This document shows positions 33,682 through 40,474 of a stretch of 64,000 bases of DNA, piece after piece (the first letter of the stretch is position 1; the number at the start of each line of letters is the position of its first letter). Made by a program: the position numbers and the translations under genes. Under the pieces are notes generated by a model that saw only the letters and a list, made by a program, of their open reading frames with translations, was not told where the DNA came from and did no database searches. The DNA comes from an uncultured Bacteroidota bacterium (GTDB lineage: Bacteria; Bacteroidota; Bacteroidia; Bacteroidales; P3), in the NCBI GenBank assembly GCA_902762805.1, contig CACWPQ010000001.1:1-64000 (forward strand). The letters are read 5' to 3'.

Positions 33682-34731
33682 ATGAAACAGATTATGAGAA
33701 TGCTTTGCCTCGGGCTGCTGACCCTGGGCTTCGCTGCCTGCAGCGACAAGGATGAAGACAGCATCAACGTCAACGCCCTGGTGCTGAACGAGGGTGGCTG
33801 GGGAGGCAACAACGCCTCGATCACCGGACTGGACACGCGCACGGGCAAGGTGGACGCCGACTGGTTCGACCGCGCCAACGACGGGCGCCCGCTGGGCGAC
33901 GTGGCGCAGGACATGCTCAAGTACGGCTCGAAGGTGTACGCCACGATTTCGTTCTCGAACAGCCTCGAGGTGATCGACCCGCAGACGGGCAAATCGCAGC
34001 GCGTGGACATGGGCGACCGCACGCCGCGCCACATCGCCGCCGAGGGCGGCAAGGTGTACATCACCTGCTACAACCCCTGCAGCGTGGTGCGCGTGGACAC
34101 CGCCACGCTTGAAATCGAGGCCACCTGCCGGCTGGGCGAATACCACCCCGAGGGCATCGCCATCGCACAGGGCAAGGCCTTCGTGGCCAGCTCGGTGATG
34201 GACGACTACACCATGCGCGACAACAAGGTGTATGTGGTCGACCTGACCACCTTCGCCAACCCCGAAAGCATCGAGGTGGGCCTGAACCCCAGCATGGTGA
34301 AGAAGGTGAGCGACAGCAAGATACTGGTGGGCTACGCCGGCGACTATGCCTCCATCCCCGGCGGCTCGGCCATCATCGACGTGGCCACGCTGCAGGTCAG
34401 CCAGACGAACATGGAGCTGGCCGGCGCCGCCATCTACAACGGCATGGTGTACGCCTACGCCTCGACCTGGGTGGAAGTCACCCCCGGCGACTGGCAGCAG
34501 AGGGCGGGCTTCTTCCAAATGGATCCCGCCACCTTCAGCACCACACCGCTCGACTTCCTCAGCGGCATCGCCAGCCCCTACGGCATCGACATCGACGCCG
34601 CCACGGGCGACATCTACATCACCGAGAGCATCAACGGCGCCAACGGCGACGTGCACTGCTACAGCCAGAGCGGCACGCTGCGCTTCAAGTCCGAAGCCGG
34701 CATCTTCCCGAAGAAGGTGGTGGTGATGTAG
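33682..34731 (+). CDS. btuG: BtuG-like surface B12-binding lipoprotein
   Basis: A 349-residue beta-propeller lipoprotein. The lipobox is LGFAAC, and the following SDKDED is an acidic surface-export signal of the Bacteroidetes type. The mature start VNALVLNEGGWGGNNASITG is the hallmark of BtuG and related YncE-like propellers; repeated blades such as VYVVDLTTF and IDVATLQVS follow. In Bacteroides, BtuG caps BtuB and captures cobalamin with very high affinity. Operon position behind btuB and the riboswitch supports this. DUF5074-type propellers are close relatives. Confidence 0.82.
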   Translation: MKQIMRMLCLGLLTLGFAACSDKDEDSINVNALVLNEGGWGGNNASITGLDTRTGKVDADWFDRANDGRPLGDVAQDMLKYGSKVYATISFSNSLEVIDPQTGKSQRVDMGDRTPRHIAAEGGKVYITCYNPCSVVRVDTATLEIEATCRLGEYHPEGIAIAQGKAFVASSVMDDYTMRDNKVYVVDLTTFANPESIEVGLNPSMVKKVSDSKILVGYAGDYASIPGGSAIIDVATLQVSQTNMELAGAAIYNGMVYAYASTWVEVTPGDWQQRAGFFQMDPATFSTTPLDFLSGIASPYGIDIDAATGDIYITESINGANGDVHCYSQSGTLRFKSEAGIFPKKVVVM

Positions 34732-34733
34732 GG

Positions 34734-34768
34734 AGTGAGGAGTGAGGAGTGAGGAATGAGGAGTAATG
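34734..34768. repeat. Heptanucleotide tandem tract (GGAGTGA type)
   Basis: Five units of GGAGTGA/GGAATGA lie between the btuG stop and its terminator. Confidence 0.85.
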
Positions 34769-34801
34769 CGAGGGGGCGGCGCCTGTGGCGCCGCCCCCTC
34801 G
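34769..34801. terminator. Bidirectional terminator between btuG and DUF4476
   Basis: A perfect 15-bp GC-rich stem (34769-34783 with 34787-34801) with a three-base loop sits between two convergent genes. Confidence 0.85.
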
Positions 34802-34807
34802 TTTACT

Positions 34808-35575
34808 TTATTTCTGGGTGGCGATGTAGTCGAGCACGCGTTTGCGGTCGCTGGCGAACTTCAGCACCTCGGTGGTGCGGGAGAAGTTGACCGGGTCGAC
34901 GCAGTAGTGGTAGGCGTACTGCAGGAATTCGACCTTGGAGGTGGCATAGTCGAAGGTGGCCGCCAGGCGGGTAATCTGGTCGGCGGTGAGGTCGGCGGAA
35001 GCGACCATGACCTTGCCGAGGGCGAGGCGGTCGGAGTCGTAGGGCTGCCCCTTCAAGCGGTCGACCATGCCGCGGAGGTCGCTGTCGGAGGTGCGGCGTG
35101 CCTCCTGGTGGCGGCGGTGGTGTGGGGACTGGCGCTCGACAAGCTGAGGCTGCTCGTCAGCAGATGCTTTGTGCAGCGGAGGTTCGGGCGATACTTTTAT
35201 GGCAACGGGCGCAGCCTGGGGCACATGGCGGTGCACGGGACGAGCATCGGGACGAGGCTGTACGGGGGCGCCGAGGGTGAGGCGGTCGGAGGGCTGGTCG
35301 TAGGAGACGGCGATGTCGGTGGTGGCGGCATCGGGATGCAGGAGCATCGAGGCGGCCTTCTGGGCCGGGCGGCGCAGGACGACGACCACCTCGTGGGGCT
35401 GGTCGGTGAGGCCGGTGACGAGGACGCGGGTCTGCGGCATGCGGTTCTGGATGTCGCCATCGACAAAGACGGTGAACGATTCGCCACCGCGCGACTCGAA
35501 GTTGAGCGTGCGCCCCTGGGCCAGGGCGCCGAGGCTGAAGAGGCACATCGCGAGTGCCATTGCTGTGTGTTTCAT
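34808..35575 (-). CDS. Secreted DUF4476 domain protein
   Basis: A 255-residue exported protein with signal peptide MKHTAMALAMCLFSLGALA/Q. Residues 20-95 form a beta domain (ESRGGESFTVFVDGDIQNR), then a disordered His/Pro/Gln-rich linker, and a C-terminal helical DUF4476 domain (about 165-255; LGKVMVASADLTADQITRL, LQYAYHYCVDP). Function unknown. The ATG at 35575 was chosen; a TTG two codons upstream is less likely. It lies 12 nt after the PHP gene's stop and may be co-transcribed with it. Confidence 0.75.
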   Translation of the reverse strand: MKHTAMALAMCLFSLGALAQGRTLNFESRGGESFTVFVDGDIQNRMPQTRVLVTGLTDQPHEVVVVLRRPAQKAASMLLHPDAATTDIAVSYDQPSDRLTLGAPVQPRPDARPVHRHVPQAAPVAIKVSPEPPLHKASADEQPQLVERQSPHHRRHQEARRTSDSDLRGMVDRLKGQPYDSDRLALGKVMVASADLTADQITRLAATFDYATSKVEFLQYAYHYCVDPVNFSRTTEVLKFASDRKRVLDYIATQK

Positions 35576-35587
35576 ATTCAATGTACA

Positions 35588-36355
35588 TTATTTATTATTG
35601 TCACGGAATGCCATGGTGTCGATCCAGCGCCCCTCCTGGCCGCGGAGCGCGAGGGCGAACTCGGCGAAGGAGCGGTGCTCGAGGTGGAGCACATTGTAGA
35701 CCGACCCCACGTCGGGGATGAAATGGGCGTCGCTGTCGGTGATGAAGTTGAAGCGTTTTAGGTAGGCGAACTTGCGGACGAACTCGTCGCGAGTGGTGAA
35801 CTTGTTGATTTCGAGGCCGTCGGCACGAAGGTCGGGCGGCACGAAGCCCAGCTGGCTCATCAGGCTGGTGGTGCTTTTGTTGACGTGCGCGGGGACGAAG
35901 AGGCCGCCGATGCGGTGCACCTCGTCGTAGAGGCCGTCAATATCGACGTCGATGGCGTTGAGCAGGTGGTAGGGTTCCTCGCCGGTAATCTCGTCGTTTT
36001 CGTCGACAATGAGCTGATAGCCAAAGCGGTCCTCATCGTTGGGGATGGGGGGCAGGTGTGCGTCGAGGAAAGACTGGAAGGCGTCGAGCTGCGCATCGTC
36101 TTCGAAGAAGCAGAGGCAGTGGGCCTCCTCCTGCGAGGTAACCTCCACGGCGCCAAGCACGAAGAGGCCGCGCTCGCGCCCGATGCGCTGGGTGACTTTC
36201 ACCTGGCGCGTGGTGTTGTGGTCGGAGATGGCGATGACGTCCAGGCCACGCTCGAGCGCACGGTCGACGATGGCCGAGGGCGACATTTCGAGGTCGCCGC
36301 ACGGCGAGAGGACCGTGTGGATGTGGAGGTCGGCTTTGAACGGCGTGAGCGGCAC
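35588..36355 (-). CDS. PHP domain phosphoesterase, GTG start overlapping the DRTGG stop
   Basis: A 255-residue PHP-superfamily metal-dependent phosphoesterase. The four motif regions are visible: FKADLHIHTVLSPCGD, AISDHNTTRQ, GAVEVTSQEE and NFITDSDAHFIPDVG, supplying the expected His/Asp/Glu ligands. I chose the GTG start because it overlaps the upstream TAG by one base (TAGTG) and puts the first HxH motif at residue 9. In clostridia and Bacteroidales, PHP and DRTGG proteins accompany iron-only hydrogenase genes; here the pair stands alone, with HydG 16 kb away. Confidence 0.82.
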   Translation of the reverse strand: MPLTPFKADLHIHTVLSPCGDLEMSPSAIVDRALERGLDVIAISDHNTTRQVKVTQRIGRERGLFVLGAVEVTSQEEAHCLCFFEDDAQLDAFQSFLDAHLPPIPNDEDRFGYQLIVDENDEITGEEPYHLLNAIDVDIDGLYDEVHRIGGLFVPAHVNKSTTSLMSQLGFVPPDLRADGLEINKFTTRDEFVRKFAYLKRFNFITDSDAHFIPDVGSVYNVLHLEHRSFAEFALALRGQEGRWIDTMAFRDNNK

Positions 36356-36687
36356 TAGTTGAGCAGTTGGTAGATGCGACCGACAGTCTCGTAGGTCTGC
36401 ATGTCGGTGCTGAGGAAGGGGATGCCCTCCTCGTTGCTCTGCTCGACGGTGTCGTCGCTGGCGGTGAGGCCTTTGACGAGGATGACGCAGGAGAGTTCCT
36501 TGAGGGAGGCGATGGCCATGACGTTTTTGTGGGTCTGGAGGGTGACCCACACGTTGCCCATTTCGGCGTTGCCCATGACGTCGCTGAGGAGGTCGCTGAC
36601 GTAGCAGCCGTCGATGTCGCGGTCGAGGCCCTCGGCGCCGCTGAGGACCTTGAGGTTCAGTTTCTCTACCAGTTCTCTGACTTTCAT
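36355..36687 (-). CDS. DRTGG domain protein
   Basis: A 110-residue single-domain protein (MKVRELVEKLNLKVLSG..., DRDIDGCYVSDLLSDVMGNA, VWVTLQTHKNVMAIASL, ILVKG). It matches the DRTGG regulatory domain that is found alone or linked to CBS or PTA domains. Stand-alone forms often lie beside PHP and hydrogenase genes, as here with PHP. The ligand is unknown. A -7-like TACTTTTG at 36730-36723 precedes it. Confidence 0.8.
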   Translation of the reverse strand: MKVRELVEKLNLKVLSGAEGLDRDIDGCYVSDLLSDVMGNAEMGNVWVTLQTHKNVMAIASLKELSCVILVKGLTASDDTVEQSNEEGIPFLSTDMQTYETVGRIYQLLN

Positions 36688-36839
36688 ATTGCTGATGTGT
36701 GTTTATAGATTAATTGGAAATGCAAAAGTACGAATTTTTTCCCATATACCCTGGAAAAAATCGCATCACACTGTCATCCAGCATATTATCCTCCAGAGAG
36801 AAAGCATGCAAATTTTTCGTCAAAAACCTGGAAAACACC

Positions 36840-36915
36840 CTATTTTTGCCAAAACACAACAAGGTGATATCCAGTGGATTGAAAGCATCATCTTCTTCCT
36901 CTCTTCTTCCTCTCT
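36840..36915 (+). repeat. CT-rich dispersed intergenic repeat, copy 3
   Basis: GGTGATATCCAGTGGATT at 36863-36880 is followed by the core CATCTTCTTCCTCTCTTCTT. Within the 352-nt gap 36688-37039 the only other signals are -7-like elements at 36730-36723 (minus) and 37006-37013 (plus). Confidence 0.75.
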
Positions 36916-37039
36916 TGAAGTGTGGAAAGATCGGGGTGGGTGGAGAGGTTTTTCATCGGCAGGGGATGCCCTGTTGGGAAATTCTCTTCTTTTGCAAAAA
37001 AGTTGTAATTTTGCAGTCGAAAAAACATACAACGGGCCA

Positions 37040-37981
37040 ATGAAAAACAAACATAACTCACTGAATATCACCCCACCCCACCAATCACATTCGAAATCGT
37101 GCCAATCACAGAACACACTAGGAAACGTCAAGAAGTTCCTGAAAGATGTGGTTGTGGTACTGTCTGTCGTGATATTGTTGCTTATTGGACTAGAAATGAT
37201 GCTTGGGATTGTACCTCGCGAATTGAAATACAAAGACTGGTATCTTGTTCACCGAGGAGAATGTGTTCAGACGCTTATTTTAGGGAATTCGTTTTTAGCC
37301 AGGGGTCTCGACCCTCATGTGCTAGGTGACAGCACGTTCAACTGCGCATCTACAGCAAGAACACTTGTGTACGATAGCCTGATTCTACACAAATACTATT
37401 CTCACCTACCAAACCTCAAAACAATCATATTACCAACACATTACGGTCTGCATTTCGCACCACACCACCATAGCGAAGTGCGATTCCGGTACGCACGTTA
37501 CATGAAACTGTTCACAGATGAGAATTATTACGAATATTCCGCGCTTCTGTCTGGCTGTATGCAGATGAAAACCTACAAGCCGGGAAAAATAGACTCGACC
37601 GGATTCATGCCAATCAGGCGGGTGTGGGATGGGGTAACAATAGCGAATCCTCCCGGAGACGTTAATGCCATAGCAGCGAGGGCATCTAGATACACCTCAA
37701 TGATGGAGCATATTGCGGATTTCTGCAAAAAAAAGAACATTCGCTTAATAATCCTCATTCCACCATTAAGCGACACCTTTCTAGATTGTGGCTCTGACTC
37801 TCTTTGGAAGCTGCAAGAAGATGTTGTTGCGGAAATAAAAAGCAAGTTTCCTGTCGAGGTGGGTGATTACCTTAGACACAAGGATTTTCGATCCAATGAG
37901 ATGTATTGTGATGAAATCCATCTCAACCATGCAGGCGCATCACTGTTTTCAACTCTTGTGAAGAAAGATTTTGAACTGTAG
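37040..37981 (+). CDS. Membrane-anchored SGNH-hydrolase-like protein
   Basis: A 313-residue protein with one N-terminal membrane helix (VVVVLSVVILLLIGLEMML near 38-57) and an extracytoplasmic domain. SGNH-type hallmarks are LGNSFLARG (nucleophile serine, near 79-87) and a late DEIHLNHAGA with the catalytic D-x-x-H. The first 30 residues are Ser/His/Gln-rich and cytoplasmic. Such proteins acylate or deacylate surface glycans. Its GC content is lower than that of its neighbours, which suggests transfer. A -7 element TAATTTTG at 37006-37013 supports the start. Confidence 0.65.
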   Translation: MKNKHNSLNITPPHQSHSKSCQSQNTLGNVKKFLKDVVVVLSVVILLLIGLEMMLGIVPRELKYKDWYLVHRGECVQTLILGNSFLARGLDPHVLGDSTFNCASTARTLVYDSLILHKYYSHLPNLKTIILPTHYGLHFAPHHHSEVRFRYARYMKLFTDENYYEYSALLSGCMQMKTYKPGKIDSTGFMPIRRVWDGVTIANPPGDVNAIAARASRYTSMMEHIADFCKKKNIRLIILIPPLSDTFLDCGSDSLWKLQEDVVAEIKSKFPVEVGDYLRHKDFRSNEMYCDEIHLNHAGASLFSTLVKKDFEL

Positions 37982-37998
37982 AAGACGCAATAAAACTG

Positions 37999-38029
37999 TT
38001 AAAAGTGCCGCCGGGCGGCACTTTTTTTT
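37999..38029 (+). terminator. Terminator after the SGNH gene
   Basis: A GC-rich inverted repeat (AAAAGTGCC/GGCACTTTT type, 38001-38025) runs into eight Ts. The T-tract overlaps the -33 box of the etf promoter. Confidence 0.85.
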
Positions 38030-38058
38030 GGCTATGTGGAAAATTTAACGTAATTTTG
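38027..38058 (+). promoter_or_regulatory. Predicted promoter of the etf operon
   Basis: TTTG (38027-38030), 20 nt, TAATTTTG (38051-38058), 22 nt before the etfB ATG. Confidence 0.65.
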
Positions 38059-38080
38059 CACTTTAAAATTTGTTAAAAAG

Positions 38081-38947
38081 ATGAAATTGAAGATTGTTGT
38101 ACTTGCCAAGCAAGTCCCTGATACTCGCAACGTTGGCAAGGATGCTATGACGGCGGAGGGCACGGTGAACCGTGCCGCGCTACCCGCCATTTTCAACCCC
38201 GAAGACCTCAACGCCCTGGAGCAGGCCCTGCGCCTGAAGGAGCAGCACCCCGGCAGCACCGTGGGGCTGCTGACGATGGGCCCGCCGCGCGCGGCCGAAG
38301 TCATCCGCGAAGGCCTCTACCGCGGCGCCGACACGGGCTGGCTGCTCACCGACCGCCTCTTCGCGGGCGCCGACACGCTGGCCACGAGCTATGCCCTGGC
38401 CACGGCCATCGAGAAGATCGGCGACGTGGACATCGTCATCGGCGGCCGCCAGGCCATCGACGGCGACACGGCCCAGGTGGGTCCCCAGGTGGCACAGAAG
38501 CTGGGGCTGAACCAGGTGACCTATGCTGAAGAAATTCAGAAAATAGAGAATGGGAAAGCCACCATCCGCCGCTTGATCGACGGCGGCGTGGAGGTGGTGG
38601 AGGCACCGCTGCCGCTGGTGGTGACGGTGAACGGCTCGGCCGCCGAATGCCGCCCCGCCAACGCCAAGCTGGTCATGAAATACAAGTATGCAGCCTGCCC
38701 GCTGGAAGTGGCCGAGGACGACACCCGCAAGGGTCTCCGCGCCGAGCGCCCCTACCTGCAGCTCACGCAGTGGAGCGTGGCCGACGTGGACGGCGACCCC
38801 GCACAGTGCGGCCTCAGCGGCTCGCCCACCAAGGTGAAGGAGGTGCAGAACATCGTCTTCCAGGCCAAGGAGAGCAAGACCCTCACCAGCAGCGACACCG
38901 ACATCGACGGAATGATCAAAGAGTTAGTAAGCGAAAAACTAATATAG
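38081..38947 (+). CDS. etfB: Electron transfer flavoprotein beta subunit
   Basis: A 288-residue EtfB that binds AMP or FAD and passes electrons between acyl-CoA dehydrogenase and the respiratory or fermentative chain. Family signatures include KIVVLAKQVPDT, FNPEDLNALEQALRLKE, VIGGRQAIDGDTAQVGPQVA and APLPLVVTVN. The operon continues with etfA and acyl-CoA dehydrogenase, but a DUF559 cassette now lies between the two subunits, immediately after the etfB stop. Confidence 0.96.
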   Translation: MKLKIVVLAKQVPDTRNVGKDAMTAEGTVNRAALPAIFNPEDLNALEQALRLKEQHPGSTVGLLTMGPPRAAEVIREGLYRGADTGWLLTDRLFAGADTLATSYALATAIEKIGDVDIVIGGRQAIDGDTAQVGPQVAQKLGLNQVTYAEEIQKIENGKATIRRLIDGGVEVVEAPLPLVVTVNGSAAECRPANAKLVMKYKYAACPLEVAEDDTRKGLRAERPYLQLTQWSVADVDGDPAQCGLSGSPTKVKEVQNIVFQAKESKTLTSSDTDIDGMIKELVSEKLI

Positions 38948-38987
38948 ACCTCACCCCCAACCCCTCTCCGAGGGGAGAGGGGAGTGG
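38948..38987 (+). repeat. Left 40-bp inverted repeat of the DUF559 element
   Basis: Begins one base after the etfB stop. Reverse-complementary to 39421-39460 at 39 of 40 positions. It contains its own hairpin (CCCCTCTCC with GGAGAGGGG). Confidence 0.95.
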
Positions 38988-39004
38988 AATGTTCGAGTGC
39001 AGCC

Positions 39005-39385
39005 ATGTATAGATACGAAACCGGCAACGCAGATGTTTATCACTTGATAAAACCCTTTGCTCGCGCCAACCGCCGCGAACAGACACCAAGTGAGCGCATC
39101 CTGTGGGAACAGTTGAGAAAACTGCCCTACCGGTTTCGCCGTCAACATCCGATAGGAGAATACATTGCAGACTTTGTATGCCTGTCGAAGAAACTGGTGA
39201 TTGAAGTAGACGGTGAATATCACAACACCCAAGAACAGCAAATTGCCGATGCACAAAGAACAGAGGCAATGAATCGCATCGGATTCAAAGTGATACGATT
39301 CCACAACGACGCAGTCGACAACCACACGCTAGAGGTTGTAGAGGAAATAAAAGAAATTATCAACGCAGAAAATCAAACATTATAA
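39005..39385 (+). CDS. DUF559 endonuclease-like protein in an inverted-repeat cassette
   Basis: A 126-residue single-domain protein of the DUF559/VSR-like nuclease fold. The core motif is YRFRRQHPIGEYIADFVC followed by KLVIEVDGEYHN, which supplies the D...E-x-D-type metal site, and IGFKVIRFHNDAV near the C-terminus. The N-terminus (FARANRREQTPSERILWEQL) is typical. The ATG at 39005 was chosen over a GTG inside the left repeat. The gene is flanked by 40-bp inverted repeats and sits between etfB and etfA. It probably functions as a nuclease in mobility of the cassette or in DNA repair; this is inference. Confidence 0.85.
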   Translation: MYRYETGNADVYHLIKPFARANRREQTPSERILWEQLRKLPYRFRRQHPIGEYIADFVCLSKKLVIEVDGEYHNTQEQQIADAQRTEAMNRIGFKVIRFHNDAVDNHTLEVVEEIKEIINAENQTL

Positions 39386-39389
39386 TTAT

Positions 39390-40472
39390 ATGGACGATAA
39401 ACAAATGAATACAGGGGTAACCACTCCCCTCTCCCCTCGGAGAGGGGCTGGGGGTGAGGTATTTGTATATATAGAGATAGAAGGCACCGAGGTGCGCGAG
39501 GTGAGCCAGGAGTTGCTGACCAAGGGTCGCAAGCTGGCCGGCGAGCTGGGCGTGGAGCTGCACGCCGTGGTCATCGGCACCGGCATCAAGGGCAAAGTCG
39601 AGGAGCAGATCCTGCCCTACGGCGTGGACAAGCTGTTCGTCTTCGACGCCCCCGAGCTGTTCCCCTACACCTCGGCACCGCACACCGACATCGTGGTGAA
39701 TCTCTTCAAGGAGGAGCAGCCGCAGATATGCCTGATGGGCGCCACCGTCATCGGCCGCGACCTGGGTCCGCGCGTCAGCTCGAGCCTGACCAGCGGCCTG
39801 ACGGCCGACTGCACACAGCTCGAAATCGGCCCCTACGAGGACAAGAAGAGCGGCAAGACCTACGAGCAGCTGCTCTACCAGATCCGTCCCGCCTTCGGCG
39901 GCAACATCGTGGCCACCATCGTCAACCCCGACCACCGTCCGCAGATGGCCACCGTGCGCAGCGGCGTCATGCAGAAAGCTGTCTACGAGGGCCCGTGCAA
40001 GAAAGAGGTGGTCTATCCCGAAGTGGGCAAATACGTCTCGCCCGAAGCCTTCGTGGTGCGCGTGCTTGACCACCATGTGGAGGCCGCCAAGCACAACCTC
40101 AAGGGCGCCCCCATCGTGGTGGCCGGCGGCTACGGCGTGGGCAGCAAGGAGGGCTTCGACAGCCTCTTCGAGCTGGCCAAAGTGCTCCACGGCGAGGTGG
40201 GCGGCAGCCGCGCCGCCGTCGATGCCGGATGGATTGACAACGACCGCCAGATTGGCCAGACGGGCGTAACGGTGCACCCCAAAGTGTACATCGCCTGCGG
40301 CATCAGCGGCCAAATCCAGCACATCGCCGGCATGCAGGACTCGGGCATCATCATCAGCATCAACAGCGACCCCGACGCCCCCATCAACAAGATAGCCGAC
40401 TACGTCATCACCGGCACCGTCGAAGAGGTGGTCCCCAAAATGATTAAGTATTACCGTCAAAACAGCAAATAG
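39390..40472 (+). CDS. etfA: Electron transfer flavoprotein alpha subunit, N-terminus altered by insertion
   Basis: A 360-residue EtfA. From VFVYIEIEGTEVREVSQELL onward the sequence is orthodox: PYTSAPHTDIVVNLFKEEQP, GATVIGRDLGPRVSSSLTSGLTADCT, RPAFGGNIVATIV, and the C-terminal FAD domain with IVVAGGYGVGSKEGF and AGMQDSGIIISINSDPDAPI. Residues 11-23 (TTPLSPRRGAGGE) are encoded by the right inverted repeat of the DUF559 cassette, so the natural N-terminus has been changed. The reading frame is preserved. The ATG at 39390 is the only good start before the conserved part. Confidence 0.95.
   Translation: MDDKQMNTGVTTPLSPRRGAGGEVFVYIEIEGTEVREVSQELLTKGRKLAGELGVELHAVVIGTGIKGKVEEQILPYGVDKLFVFDAPELFPYTSAPHTDIVVNLFKEEQPQICLMGATVIGRDLGPRVSSSLTSGLTADCTQLEIGPYEDKKSGKTYEQLLYQIRPAFGGNIVATIVNPDHRPQMATVRSGVMQKAVYEGPCKKEVVYPEVGKYVSPEAFVVRVLDHHVEAAKHNLKGAPIVVAGGYGVGSKEGFDSLFELAKVLHGEVGGSRAAVDAGWIDNDRQIGQTGVTVHPKVYIACGISGQIQHIAGMQDSGIIISINSDPDAPINKIADYVITGTVEEVVPKMIKYYRQNSK
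39421..39460 (+). repeat. Right 40-bp inverted repeat, inside the etfA reading frame
   Basis: Reverse complement of 38948-38987 with one mismatch. It encodes TTPLSPRRGAGGE near the N-terminus of EtfA. A short GGTA occurs just before and at the end of the repeat, a possible duplication. Confidence 0.95.
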
Positions 40473-40474
40473 AC

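Noticed and set aside
31846..34656. A 936-codon open frame on the minus strand opposite btuB and btuG
   Set aside because: Its composition (His/Val/Gly/Ala-rich, no domain pattern) is that of the complementary strand of GC-rich coding DNA; the plus-strand genes have clear motifs. Similar long open frames opposite other genes (for example 4818-6542 and 23629-25368) were rejected for the same reason.
36614..37039. N-terminal extension of the SGNH-like protein into the upstream gap
   Set aside because: The frame is open but crosses the CT-rich repeat and a -7 promoter element; the ATG at 37040 fits the membrane-anchor topology.
38065..38080. Possible Rex operator (TTGTTAAA-like) before etfB
   Set aside because: Only one half-site is visible; the inverted second half is missing.
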